Shown: positions 40,171 to 51,070 of the stretch, piece after piece
How the letters are laid out: the number at the start of each line of letters is the position of its first letter
Position numbering within the stretch: the stretch's first letter is position 1
From: Symsagittifera roscoffensis
Lineage: Eukaryota; Xenacoelomorpha; Acoela; Convolutidae
Assembly: GCF_963678635.1 (NCBI RefSeq)
Contig: NW_026970751.1
Coordinates: 1-64,000 of the forward strand
Reading direction: 5' to 3'
DNA length: 64,000 nucleotides
Notes under the pieces: generated by a model
Databases searched by the model: none
Told to the model about the DNA's origin: nothing
What the model saw: only the letters and a program-made list of their open reading frames with translations
Position numbers and translations under genes: made by a program

Positions 40171-40269
40171 TCTGAAAAGTGGAAGATTTAGTAGGTATGA
40201 AAATCAAGAAATTTTTACTTGGTACAAATCAAAGCGGGAGATTAGAATGTCCCAAAAAATTATTCAGGG
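40171..40269. other. junction between polymerase remnant and tandem array
   Basis: Short AT-rich sequence; possible 5' leader of the - strand polymerase. No feature identified. Confidence 0.3.
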
Positions 40270-40458
40270 ATTTAAACTTACTTTGAAATTTTTAGAAAAT
40301 TTTTTTTCTTCAAGTGTTTATACAATGAATAGAACAATTGTTTTTAGCGTAAAATAATTTCAGAATGAATTCAATTGATTTGCTGTTGCCTAAAAAAAAG
40401 TAACCAAACGACGGAAACTTACTCAGTGAAAGTGAAAGAGTTTAGATTTTGATTTGTA

Positions 40459-40591
40459 TATCGCGTATCAAAGCTATACACTTACCGCTGAAATACAATT
40501 GACTAGGACTGAATTTTTATTTATTCTAGAAAAATTGAAATTAATCAATAACTCGTAGGGTAATACATGAAAGAAGCTGTGATACGCGATA
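40459..40591. repeat. inverted repeat with 12-bp perfect arms
   Basis: TATCGCGTATCA at 40,459-40,470 pairs with TGATACGCGATA at 40,580-40,591. Copies B and C keep the left arm but have lost the right one. Confidence 0.85.
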
Positions 40592-40821
40592 CCCTTTTTA
40601 TCCCCTAACCAATACACAAATTTGTAAAAACTCCTCGGCAAATTGTTTATTTTTTCATTTTTTTAGGGGTTTTCAAAGTTTAAAACCCCGCATGATCAGG
40701 TTTGGAGTCAGATCTCTAGTAATTTGCTATGAAAAAACATCAATTTTGAGCTATTTTTCCAAATTTACATCAAAATCAAAGAACTTGATTATCTACTCAA
40801 AAATCATTAAAAATTGTGGAA

Positions 40822-40998
40822 ATGCTAATTAATCTAATTTTATTTCTTTTTTCAATCATATCTACAGTATTTCTTTTTTTCACAGCAAACAACTTTTGGT
40901 CATTCCTTTTAGCGATTGCTTTTATGAATTTTTTAACTTATATAGAAGTTGTAAGTCATAAAAAAGGAAAACTTCGTCTGAATGGATACGACATCTAG
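40822..40998 (+). pseudogene. small hydrophobic ORF (58 aa) in copy A
   Basis: Two hydrophobic segments (LILFLFSIISTVFLFF and FWSFLLAIAFMNFL) and a basic end. The corresponding sequence in copies B (near 43,421) and C (near 45,180) is frameshifted. It may be a membrane protein of the mobile element, in the manner of small Polinton membrane proteins, or the CACAG before CAAACAAC may be a splice acceptor. Uncertain. Confidence 0.3.
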
Positions 40999-41321
40999 AA
41001 CAAAAAAGAACATGTTCGTGATTGGTAACGACAATGTGTAAAAAGTACATAAAATGGAACTTTGTATCCAATTGAACACGACTTTTAAATAAAAATTTCA
41101 TTAGAGGAAGCTGAAATCTTACAGAGCACGACCTCAATCCAATTAAGGAAAATCAATTCTGAATAAAAATCATTTTATTTTCAATTAACTACCGTCATTT
41201 ACCTCCTCTCTGAGTTTCAAACTTTTTAACTTCAAATTAACTTCTCTCATCTACATCCTCTCTCAACTGTAAATCAATCGTTTTTTTAATTCTGAATCAT
41301 TTATTCAACTTATTGCTCAAA

Positions 41322-41800
41322 ATGATTTTCTCTGTGCAAAACAGCAACCTTATGTTCTCGGTAGAATTTTTGCCTGATTTATTACAAATCCAATTTCGAG
41401 AACCAGTCTCTGGAGTTTTTTTGGCCCGAATTGAAATTCCAATCTAAGTCTGGCACATGGTGGAAGTGATGCGCAGGGATTTCAGCGAACATCATATAAC
41501 GCAAGTAACCATCACAGAGAACCAACTTGGAGAATTGCAATAGATGGAGGAAGTGACTAAGCATGTGGAAATGAACTACCCCGATATGACTCTAGATATG
41601 TAGCTAACCCAGTTGACGATTTCTTCTTTCTTTGGGAGGAAGCAGGATCAGCTGAAAATCCTATCACAATAGATGAAGATGAAGGCTTCTCGGAAGCAAT
41701 GAAGTCTCCAGCTCCACAACAACCACTACAACATCATCCAGCTCTGCTTTCTATTGAAAACCTCCAGAATTTTTCAGCAGCTCGACTGCTCTTTGATTGA
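41322..41800 (+). pseudogene. decayed 156-codon frame, copy A
   Basis: Homologous to 45,702-46,172. Starts MIFSVQNSNLMFSVEFLPDL, hits TAA at 41,445-41,447, continues VWHMVEVMRRDFSEHH and TQVTITENQLGELQ before a TAG, and then is frameshifted in the C-terminal acidic part relative to copy C. The middle resembles the GI-x-L strand and helix of PC4-like proteins; weak. Confidence 0.4.
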
Positions 41801-42009
41801 AGTTTTTTGTAAGTAATTGTGTTTGATATTTATTTCGTTCTTTGTAAAAAATTAATTTGTTCAAATTCATTTTAATTATGAGAACAGATGAGAAATTCAG
41901 GGTAAACCATTAGAAAAAATTAGAATACAACCTTATTTAGTGCTCTAAACTTGAACACATGTAAACGAAACTTGATTGGTTTTTTGCACACACGTTAGGA
42001 AAAAAACTA

Positions 42010-42600
42010 GAAAAAATGCTCAAAAAAAATTTAATGAATGGTTTTTTGCATATTGTCGAAAAACCTCAAACACTTTTCGCACCTTGTAGAATAAATTGAA
42101 ACAATTTTTTTCATTTTCCAGGATAAAATTGAAACATTTTTCGCATTTTTTCGAAAAAAAAGGAAACACATATGGCATTTTGTGGAAAAAATTGAAAAAA
42201 CCTTTGCATTTGTCGAAAAATATAAATACATTTTCGCATCTTGTCGAAAACATTGAAACAATTTTCGCATTTTGTCAAAAAAATGAACCATTTTCCGCTT
42301 CTAATCAAAAAAACTGACAAACTTTTCGCATTTTTTGTGAAAATAGAAACAATTTTCGCATTTTGTCGAAAAAATGAACCATTTTTCGCGTCTAGTCAAA
42401 AAAATTGAAAAATTTTTTCGCTTTTTTCGTAAAAAATAGCAACAAATTTTGCATTTTATATAAGATTTGAATCATTTTTTGCAACATGTTAAAATTTTGA
42501 AATGTTTTTTGCAGCTTCTTGAAAATACGAAGAAAGCTTTGCATCTTTTTTACAATTTGAAGAGAATTTTTTCCAAATTCCTTAATAGCGGCGAAACTTT
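42010..42600 (+). repeat. minisatellite block, copy A
   Basis: About 30-33-bp units on the theme CATTTTGTCGAAAAAATTGA followed by AACAATTTTCG. About fifteen degenerate units. Frames on the - strand across it give repeated Phe/Lys/Cys peptides and are not genes. Confidence 0.9.
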
Positions 42601-42889
42601 TCTCTTTTTCCTTACAGTTTTCGGTAATTTCGTAAACATATGAGAGGAGATAAATAAATTATTAAAAGTTAAGCCAATATTTGTGTGGAAGCTAGTTTCT
42701 GGTTAAAACATAAAGAATGACGTCTGAAACTTTTACATAACAGTCTTTTCTTTGCAAAACTTGGATTTTTTCTGCTTCTTTCTATTTCAAATTTTGATAA
42801 ACAACGAGATAAACTTGTTGAAAACTTCGCCAGTTGTTGAAATAATATAAAATTTGTATTTATACCGAGTCTAAAGGCAAACCTACTTG

Positions 42890-44639
42890 TGATTTAAACT
42901 TACTTTGAATTTTTGAGGAAAAAATTTTTTTTTTCAAGTGTTTATACAAGGTATAGAACAATTGTTTTTAGCGTAAAACAATGACAGAATGAATTTATTT
43001 GATTTGCTGTTGCTTATACAAAAGTAACCAAATGACGGAAACTTACGCAGTGAAAGTGGAAGAATTTACATTTCGATTTGTATATCGCGTATCAAAGCTT
43101 TAAACTGACCGCTGAATTACACCTGACAAGGAATGAAAATTTATTTATTCTAGAAATTAATCAATAACTCGTACGATAATACATCAAAGACTCTTTTTAT
43201 CTCCTATCCGATACTCAAATTTGTAAAAACTCCCCGGCAATTTCATTATTTCTTCATTTTTGAAGGATTTTCAAAGTTTAAAATCCCGCATGATCTGGTT
43301 TGGAGTCAGATCTCTAGAAATTTGCTATAAAAAATACATCAATTTTGAGCTATTTTCCCAAACTTACATCAAATTCAAAGAACTAAATTATCTACTCAAT
43401 AATCATTAAAAATTGTGGAAATGCTATTTAATCCTTTTTTTTCTTTTCTCAATCATATCGACAATATTTCTTTTTTTTTTACAGCAAACAACTTTTGGTC
43501 ATTTCTTTTAGCGATTGCTTTTGTGTATTTTTAAACCTATTTAGACGTTGTAAGTCATTAAAAGGTAAAACTTCGTCTGAATGGATACGACAACAAGAAC
43601 AAAAAAGAACATTTTCGTGATTGGAAACGACAATGTGTAAAAAGTACACAAAATGGAAAAATTCTAGAAAAAAATTTTAAAAAAAATATTTTGAATGGTT
43701 TTTTGCATATTGTCGAAAAACCTCAAACACTTTTCGCACTTTGTAGAAAAAATGAAACTCTTTTTTCTTTTTTTAGGAAAAAATTGAAACACTTTTCTTA
43801 TTTTGACGAATAAATTGAAACATTTTTTGCATTTTGTCGAAAAAAAAAAGGAAACAGTTTAGCATTTTGTAGAAAAAATTGAAAAAATTTTTGCATTTGT
43901 CTAATAATATAAATCAATTTTCGCATCTTGACGAAAATATTGAAACAATTTTTGCATTTGGTCGGAAAAAATTTAAAAATACTTTTCTCATCTTGTCAAA
44001 AAAAAATAGAAACAATTTTCGCATTTTATCGAAAAAATGAACCACTTTATTTCAACATTTTTTCGCATTTTTTGTAAGAATAGAAGCAAATTTTGCATTT
44101 TATATAAGAATTGAATCATTTTTTGCAACATGTTAAAAATTTGAAACGTTTTTTGCAGCTTTTTGAAAATAAGAAGAAAACATTGCATCTTTTTTACAAT
44201 TTGTAGAGATTTTTTTTACAGTTTTTGGTAATTTTTACAGTTGTTGGTAATTTCGTAAGCATATGAGAGGAGATAAATAAATTATTAAGAGTTTTTTATT
44301 CTTTCAAAAGAAAATTGACTTGATCACTAGTTACAAATCCATAACCATCAATAAAGCATAAATCACTTTTAACAAATCTTTTTCGTTTTTTGAGTTTTGT
44401 ACTTAACGAACTCTTTCCAGAAATGCTAAACCAATAGTTTGCGTGGAAGCCAGTTTCTGGTTAAAACATAAAGAATGACGTCTGAAACTTTTACATAACA
44501 GTCTTTTCTTTGCAAAACTTGGATTTTTTCTGCTTCTTTCTATTTCAAATTTTGATAAACAACGCGATAAACTTGTTGAAAACTTCGCCAGTTGTTGAAA
44601 AAATATAAAATTTGTATTTATATAGAGTCTAAAGGCAAA
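42890..44639 (+). repeat. large tandem repeat, copy B (about 1.75 kb)
   Basis: Same order as copy A, but the segment holding the 156-codon frame is missing: sequence passes from CACAAAATGGAA (43,660) straight into the minisatellite (43,680-44,210). The tail with GAGAGGAGATAAATAAATTA is present at 44,265. Confidence 0.85.
43680..44210 (+). repeat. minisatellite block, copy B
   Basis: Same 30-33-bp theme as 42,010-42,600, with units individually diverged. Confidence 0.9.
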
Positions 44640-45701
44640 CCTACTTGTGATTTGAATTTACTTTGAACGTTTGATGAATTTTTTTTTTCAAGTGCTTATA
44701 CAATGTATAGAACAATTATTTTTAGCGTAAAACAATTTCAGAATGAATTTAATTGATTTGCTGTCGCTTAAACAAAAGTAACCAATTGACGGAAACATAC
44801 GCAGTGAAAGTGAAAGAGTTTACATTTTGATTTGTATATCGCGTATCAAAGCTCTAAACTTACCGCTGAACCACGCCTGACTAGGAAATAAATTTAAATT
44901 GTTCTAGAAAATTTGAAAATAATCAATAACTCCTACGATAATACGTCAAAGAACCTTTTTATCCCCTACCCGATACCCAAATTTGTAAAAACTCCCCTGC
45001 AAATTCTTTATTTCTTCATTTCTTTAGGGATTTTCAAAGTTTAAAATCCCGTATGATCAGGTTTGGAGCCAGATCTCTAGAAATTAGCAATAAAAAATAC
45101 ATCAATTTTGAATCTTCCCAAATTTACATCAAAGTCAAGGAATTTGATTATCTACCCAAAAATTCCTAAAAATTGTGGAAATGGTACTTGTTCTAATTTT
45201 CTTCTTTTTGTCATTCATATCGGCCTTGTTTCCTTTTGTTACAGCAAATACAGCGATTGCATTTGTGTTTTTTTATTTATTTGGAAGTTTTTAGTTATTA
45301 AAAGGTAAAATTTAGTCTGGATGGATACGACAACTAGAATAAAAATGAACATTTTCGTAATTGGAAGCGACAAGGTGTAAAAAATAGTTAAAATGTATCC
45401 AATTTGAGACAACTTTTAAATAAAAACTTCATTAAAGGAAGCTGAAATCTGATTGGATACGACCTCAATCCAATTAAGGAAAATCAATTCTGATTCGTTA
45501 TGCCAAGACATTCGAGTTGAAGGTACCCTTCACTCTTAAATAAAAATCATTTTATTTTCAATTAACTACCATCATTTACCTCTTCTCTGAGTTTTAAATA
45601 CTTTAACTTCAAATTAACTTCTATCACTTACCTCCTCTCTCAACTGTAAATCAATCGTTTTTTTTTTAATTCTGTATCGTTTATTCAACTTATTGCTCAA
45701 A

Positions 45702-46172
45702 ATGATTTTCTCTGTGCAAAACAGCAACCTTATGTTCTCGGTAGAATTTCTGCCTGATTTACTACAAATCCAAGCGCGAGAACCAGTCTCTGGAGTTTTT
45801 TTGGCCCGAATGGAAATTCCAAATTAAGTCTGGCACATGGTGGAAGTGATGCGCAGGGATTTTAGTGAGCATCATAAAACGCAAGTAACCATCACAGAGA
45901 ACCAACTTTGAGAATTGCAATAGATGGAGGAAGTGGCTGAGCATGTGGAAATTTACTACCCCGACAGTCCTGACTCTAGATATGTAGCTCAACCAGTCGA
46001 CGATTTCCTCTTTCTTTTGGAGGAAGCAGGATCAGCTGAAAACCCCATCACATTAGATGAAGATGAGGGCTTCTCAGAAACAATGAAGTCTCCAGCTCCA
46101 CAACAACCACTACAACATCGTCCAGCGCTGCGCTCTTTTGAGAACCTCCAGAATTTTTCAGCAGCTCGATAG
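45702..46172 (+). pseudogene. decayed 156-codon frame, copy C (best preserved)
   Basis: A single frame from ATG 45,702 to TAG 46,170-46,172, broken by three in-frame stops: TAA at 45,825-45,827, a TGA near 45,909 and a TAG near 45,921. TAA and TAG are shared with copy A; at the TGA site copy A has GGA. The last 82 codons are open (MEEVAEHVEIYYPDS, DDFLFLLEEAGSAENP, ITLDEDEGFSE), acidic with a SUMO-interaction-like motif. TQVTITENQL and the following helix recall PC4-like proteins. It may be a gene of the element whose polymerase lies at 36-40 kb. Confidence 0.4.
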
Positions 46173-46429
46173 CTCTTTGATTGAATATTTTTGTAAATAA
46201 TTAAGTTTGATATATATAATTCGTTCTTTGTAAATAACTAATTTGTTCAATTTCATTTAATTATGAGAACAAATGAGAAGTGTAGGGTAAACTATTACCA
46301 AATAATTAGAATACAACCTTAACTAGTGCTCCAAAATTGCACACACGTTAAGAAAATTGACTTTTTTTGCACACACATTAGGAAAAACACAAGAAAAATT
46401 GTTCACGAAATTAAAATATTTGATGGTTT

Positions 46430-46650
46430 TTGCATATTGTCGATAAATCTCAAATCTTTTTGCACTTTGAAGAAAAAAGTGAAACACTTTTTTCATTTTC
46501 TAGGAAAATAGTGAATCAAGTTTCTTATTTTGTCGAAAAAATTGAAACACTTTTCGCGTTTTGTCGAAAAAAGGGAAACACTTTTTGCTTTTTGTAGAAA
46601 AAATTGAATAAGATTTGCATTTTTTTGAAATATATAAATCAATTTTTGCA
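46430..46650 (+). repeat. minisatellite block, copy C
   Basis: Shorter and more diverged version of the TTGTCGAAAAAATTGAAACA repeat. Confidence 0.85.
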
Positions 46651-46920
46651 TCAAATAACAGTACGATTTGTGGGTAGAGACACAAAAATTATGGGTTTCT
46701 ATAAATTTTTCGTAAAAATCACTGGAAACGGAAATAAATAGCGATTTCTGACGATAATCTGAAAGAAAGCTGGCAAAAGCTTGACACTTAGGAGAGGCTA
46801 TCTTGAACAATGAATTTTGCTTAAAAATTTTGATTTATATAGGAACACTAACACCTACACAATTCCATATTTGGAAAGGTCACACAGAAATTCCATCTAT
46901 AGTTCTTTTTCTTTTTATGA

Positions 46921-47323
46921 TATTTGAATGACTCATATTGTATACTTCCATTTTAACTTGTTTTCAAAATCATTTCCCTCAATGCTCCTCATCTGATCAA
47001 TTTGCTTATCAAAAATGTACTAAAGAAAAGAAACTAGTCCCAATTGTTTTGAATTCTCTAAAAATCAAACAAGAATTGGGAGATTGGCTTGCTCCCAAAA
47101 AACCTACAAATGCAAAATTTAATTTTAACCCTGCTTTCAACTATTCAAAAAAAATGAGTTTGGACAACTAAAAAAAACAGCAAGTCTATAGTTGTGAAAA
47201 AAAGGAGATGTAATCTCTGCAAACATAAATGCTATTAATCACGATGCTGAAAACCATGGACTTGTTCCTATATTGTTGAAAACAAGTTAAATTGGAAGTA
47301 CACAATATGAGTCATTCAAATAT
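46921..47323. repeat. fold-back element with 46-bp inverted arms
   Basis: Arms 46,921-46,966 and 47,278-47,323 are reverse complements with two mismatches and enclose 311 bases. The right flank has the tandem ATTCAAATATC twice. The interior has a 77-codon frame (46,938-47,171) without recognised homology. Confidence 0.85.
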
Positions 47324-47920
47324 CATTCAAATATCAACTGTAACAAAGTGTATGACATAGCAACTTACAATAGGAGACATGTTTGTGTCAGAAACAAGAA
47401 GTACAGTGTTAACAAACCTTTTGTATTTGAATTCGACTCTTCCTTGCAAATGAGAACGAAGCAATGAAAGAAGTTGCCTATTTTAACTGTATTTTGAATG
47501 AATTCAAAGAATTGTCCAAAAATTTGGGTGACCGTATGTTTGTTGAGAATTGTACTGCACAAAAATTTCTGTTTTTTGTCTTGTAATTAAAAAAATTTAA
47601 TCTTCAAAATCTACTTTCATTTAGTATTCGTATTGAAAAGTATGAGTCGGAATATTGGTTTTGTCAAGAAATTTACTCTTGAAACTTCACAAACAAAGTG
47701 GAACTTTTTGATTTTGTTTCGCAAGAAACGTCCCAAAACATTTTCTCTAGTTGTTATTCAACCACAAAATTTACCAAACTTGCAGAATGTGGACGTAGAC
47801 TCACAATTATCTCAATTTTAGTGGACTCTGCATAATGGTAGAAGAAAAACTTACATAGGATACAGATCCGATTGACTATAATTTAATTTGTTTTTTTTTA
47901 TTCAAAAAAAAGGCAACAAT
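47324..47920. other. AT-rich sequence, no supported gene
   Basis: Short open frames (for example 47,633-47,821, containing KFTLETSQTKWNFLILFRK) without recognisable family or splice context. Confidence 0.35.
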
Positions 47921-48320
47921 GAAATATTATGGAAATTCAAAAAATTCGAAATGGTATTAATTTTTTTTAATTCAAAAAAAAAAATTCAAAAAAAAGGATT
48001 TTAATTCAAGGTTGAGTGAAATTTTTCCAACTCTGTGTTAGCAATGCTTGCTTACTTAAGTCCTAATTTTTTGTTCTAAAGTTTCCTAATGGAAAAATGT
48101 TGTCCGAAACGTGAGACACGCTGAATTATTTTGCATACGGCACTTATTTGCGGGCTGAGCGGCTCCGCATTGGATCGTGTCCATCTGTGAAAGTTTCCGA
48201 TTCATTTGTGAAGTGTGGAAAGATTAATGGCTGGTTTTTAAAGTTTGCAAATCTCGGGCATTAAAGCTTTTGAATGGGAAGATCTGCTACTGATAAAGAA
48301 GGAACCTCAGAAGTAGTTGA
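47921..48320 (+). pseudogene. broken GGCT copy
   Basis: Duplicates 52,693-53,050, including sequence upstream of the intact gene (GAAATATTATGGAAATTCAA). The start ATG GGA has become ACG TGA, the YGSNL motif has become YGTYL, and a TAA follows GH about 60 codons in. The 3' two thirds of the gene are missing. It is a genomic, not a processed, duplicate because 5' flanking sequence is included. Confidence 0.9.
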
Positions 48321-48697
48321 CACACATCAGGGTAATCCCGAGGCTCCGCCGTTTTTTGGTGAAACAATATAGGTGCTAGTAAAAAAAAGATTGAATCCAA
48401 AATAAACGTTTGGTACTAGATGACGGAAACCTAGCCGACGACTACAAGATAGTGCTCCGAGACCTCAAAAACATACTGAAATCAGAAAAAGAGTATGTTT
48501 AAGCTTAAACTCACTCGAAGCGAGAGAAACAGTAGAGAGCATTAGTCAAGTCCATTTCAAGTGCAATGAAATATGGTTAATTAAGAAAGGTTGTTTAACA
48601 ATTGGTGCATCTCTTGCCTTTATATTAGCATATTTTTGGCTGAAGCAGTACAAAACTGCACTATCGAGGGATATTCCCGAAATAATTATGCCTGAAA

Positions 48698-49680
48698 AGT
48701 CCTAATGGAATATGTCCCGAGTGCAACAAGCAGGTCACCTACAAGTCAAAAGGTGTAGAATGTGAATGCTGTTTGAACTGGTATCACGTACAATGCGGTG
48801 ATATATCAGATGATTTTTATCGAAATAAAAATGAAACCGCCTTACTATAGAAAAGGCATCGCAATAAGGAAGAAAAATAGGTCATTGCAAAAAACTAGCT
48901 TTTTTCACCGCTACGTGGACGATAGAGTGAGAACAGTGAAGGGTGATCCTGAAGAGGTGCTACGGGCAGCAGAGTTACTACATCCAAATTTACAGTTCAT
49001 AATAGAGAAACCAAACACATCTGGGAAATTGGCATTTTTTGGATTTACAAATTAGTGTTGACAAAACAGGAAAAAAAACTGTGAATGGTATCAGAAACCA
49101 ACAGATACAGTTACCATACTAAATTTTAAATGTTGCGCCCTCCTTCAGTACAAGAGAAGTGTCATTGAAGGAACTGTTCACCGGGTTTTCCTCAGTACGT
49201 ACAAATGGAAAGATTATGATAAAGCGAAGGAAATCAACCGTAAACAGTGGTTGGATAACCAAAATCCGGAAAGTTGGTCATCGCGGGTTGCATCGCAAAA
49301 CTTTGAAAAGATAATCAGGGAGGGCAAAAACAAAAAGAAGATGGCTGAGAAAAGAAAGTTCTGTGATGATTGCAACAATTCACCACATCTTGATGGTTCA
49401 ATGTCGGGGGAATCACACACAAGAATTAGAAAAAAAAAGTGCGCGATAACACCATTGCCCAGATAATACTCACGACGAGGAAAATGAAAAATTGTATGCC
49501 CTCTTTAAAATCCTCCTTTTCCTGTGAACTGAAATCAAAAGTGTGTACAGACTTCAATGTTGTAGGTGCAAATCCATCTATGTTGGCCAGAAGCTCCGAT
49601 ATATTACCACAAGGATTGAGGAACACCGAAAAGATGATGACCCATTTTTCAGCTTTTAAGGCAGTGTGGTAGTGATGGTG
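48698..49680 (+). pseudogene. Penelope-like retroelement remnant
   Basis: Three pieces in order, in different frames. A PHD/zinc-type C4HC motif (GICPECNKQV, CECCLNWYHVQCGD) at 48,698-48,800; a reverse transcriptase segment at 48,903-49,060 with RYVDDRVRTVKGDPEEV, HPNLQFIIEK and GKLAFFGF, where YVDD is the catalytic motif; and near 49,555-49,640 RCKSIYVGQKLRYITTRIEE, which matches a GIY-YIG endonuclease core. RT followed by GIY-YIG is the hallmark of Penelope-like elements. Frameshifts and stops make it non-functional and the upstream RT is missing. Confidence 0.65.
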
Positions 49681-50200
49681 GTAAGTCGGAGTTCAATTGA
49701 AAGATAATCGACCAGGCCTCCAGCAGCATTAAGTTACGTACATTAGAGGCGAAGCTGATTACGAAAGAGTGACCGGCAATTAACATGTGCGACGAGTTTA
49801 GACGTAGAGAGCTGACCTTAAGGTTATAGTTCCAGAATTGAAAAAATTTCGGCTAAAACAAAAGTTATTGAAGTAATTTACATGAAAGTATGAAATGAGC
49901 GACAAAAAGAAATTTTAAAAACAAAAAAGTTGAGAACTCAGAAATTTGTGACTAAATGAATAGAGTTGTTACATAATTGTTGATACAAAATTTTAGTAAT
50001 TAATGTGATGTTTTGATTGGTTAATTTTTTTAAAATTTGAAATGATGACATGAATTACACTTTTTACGATCGTTGAACAATTTGTACAGATAGTTAGGTT
50101 TTTAAAGCCTGAAGATGCACGAACATATGCGAAAACGTTTGTTTGATTTTACAAATTTAACGCATTCTCAGCTGTTTACTTGATGTAGAATTGATGGTGC
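49681..50200. other. non-coding spacer
   Basis: No gene or repeat recognised. Confidence 0.4.
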
Positions 50201-50575
50201 TAGGGATCTTAGCAGACCGGTTTCTTAGCAGACCGGTTTTTTAGCTGTCCGGTTTTTTAGCAGACTCAGAACTATTATAAAGTGTGATAGCTAACTTCAA
50301 ACGCGGCATTGGAGACTAGCGACCGCTTGCTCCACTGCGCTTCGATTCAAGATGAGTGTTGTTGTGCGCATAAATCTTTGTTTTACCGCTAATTTAGACT
50401 GTTATCTAATTGAAAATGATAGTTTTGTTTACAAATTGAGAGATAATCGTCTAAATTGAAGAAGCTTGATGAGCTTGTCAATCGATCGTCCATCGCTTTA
50501 TTATGTTGGTCTGCTAAACGACTCATTTTTTCACTTTTTATGCTAAATGATTGGTCTGCTAACGATCGGTCCCCA
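50201..50575. repeat. fold-back repeat with TTAGCAGACC ends
   Basis: Left side has GGATCTTAGCAGACCGGTTT followed by three further TTAGCAG/TTAGCTG units of about 18 bases (50,208-50,268); right side has the mirrored GGTCTGCTAAACG (50,509) and GGTCTGCTAACGATCGGTCC (50,553-50,572). Structure suggests a short inverted-repeat element. Confidence 0.7.
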
Positions 50576-50621
50576 GAAGTGATACCTGTGCCTTTGAACC
50601 TTATTGTCTGTACTTCGAATC

Positions 50622-50795
50622 TTTTTCTGTTTTCACGCAAAATTAGGAACCACAAATAATCATCGGACAGGGTCGAGTGTTATATCTCATCAAAGAACCT
50701 AGTCGAACGACATTAAAATTTGTTCAAAAATATTTCCTGGTGTTGAGAAAATTTGGTTCTGATTTTTTGTTTGTTTTTCTTTTGAGCTAGTAAAG
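50622..50795 (+). repeat. interspersed repeat, also at 62,800-62,960
   Basis: CACGCAAAATTAGGAACCAC and the following 150 bases align with 62,808-62,960 (CACGCAAAATCAGGTACACA, AAATAATGATCG, then ACGTTAAAATTTT), with many differences. The second copy lies in the citrate synthase locus. Confidence 0.7.
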
Positions 50796-50939
50796 CAAAC
50801 GAGTAACGTTTGTTATATATGAAAGTTGGAAATTTAGGCTTAAAAACTTGATTTTACCAAAACCGAAACTTGTTTTGGAAGCATCATTTAGCTCTTCTGA
50901 CTGCAAAATTTAGTAGAACTTTCGACCACTCAAAATACA

Positions 50940-51070
50940 GCCAAATTCGAATTAACATTCAATGCGATTTACTGTTTTTATGTACAGGGGTGGAGATTCT
51001 TTAGTAGATACAATAGGAGTGGTGGGGGGGGGGGTGTGGGGAGATTGTTTAGTAGATCCGAGTTTCGCTC
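50940..51070. repeat. second copy of the 13.1-kb interspersed repeat
   Basis: See the block at 13,088-13,290. This copy has a G10-type run at 51,025-51,035 and direct repeats GAGATTCTTTAGTAGATAC and GAGATTGTTTAGTAGATCC. Confidence 0.55.

Larger units (their letters stand above)
40270..42889 (+). repeat. large tandem repeat, copy A (about 2.6 kb)
   Basis: Begins TTTAAACTTACTTTGAA and contains in order a hydrophobic ORF (40,822-40,998), a decayed frame (41,322-41,800), a minisatellite (42,010-42,600) and a 290-bp tail that includes GAGAGGAGATAAATAAATTA and GGAAGCTAGTTTCTGGTTAA. The unit restarts at about 42,890. Confidence 0.85.
44640..46680 (+). repeat. large tandem repeat, copy C, truncated
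   Basis: Restarts with GGCAAACCTACTTGTGATTT (44,633) as copy B, includes the 156-codon frame and a shorter minisatellite (46,430-46,650), and lacks the 290-bp tail; unrelated sequence follows from about 46,680. Confidence 0.85.

Noticed and set aside
42020-42320. Minus-strand frames with repeated Phe/Lys/Cys peptides
   Set aside because: They are translations of the AT-rich minisatellite.
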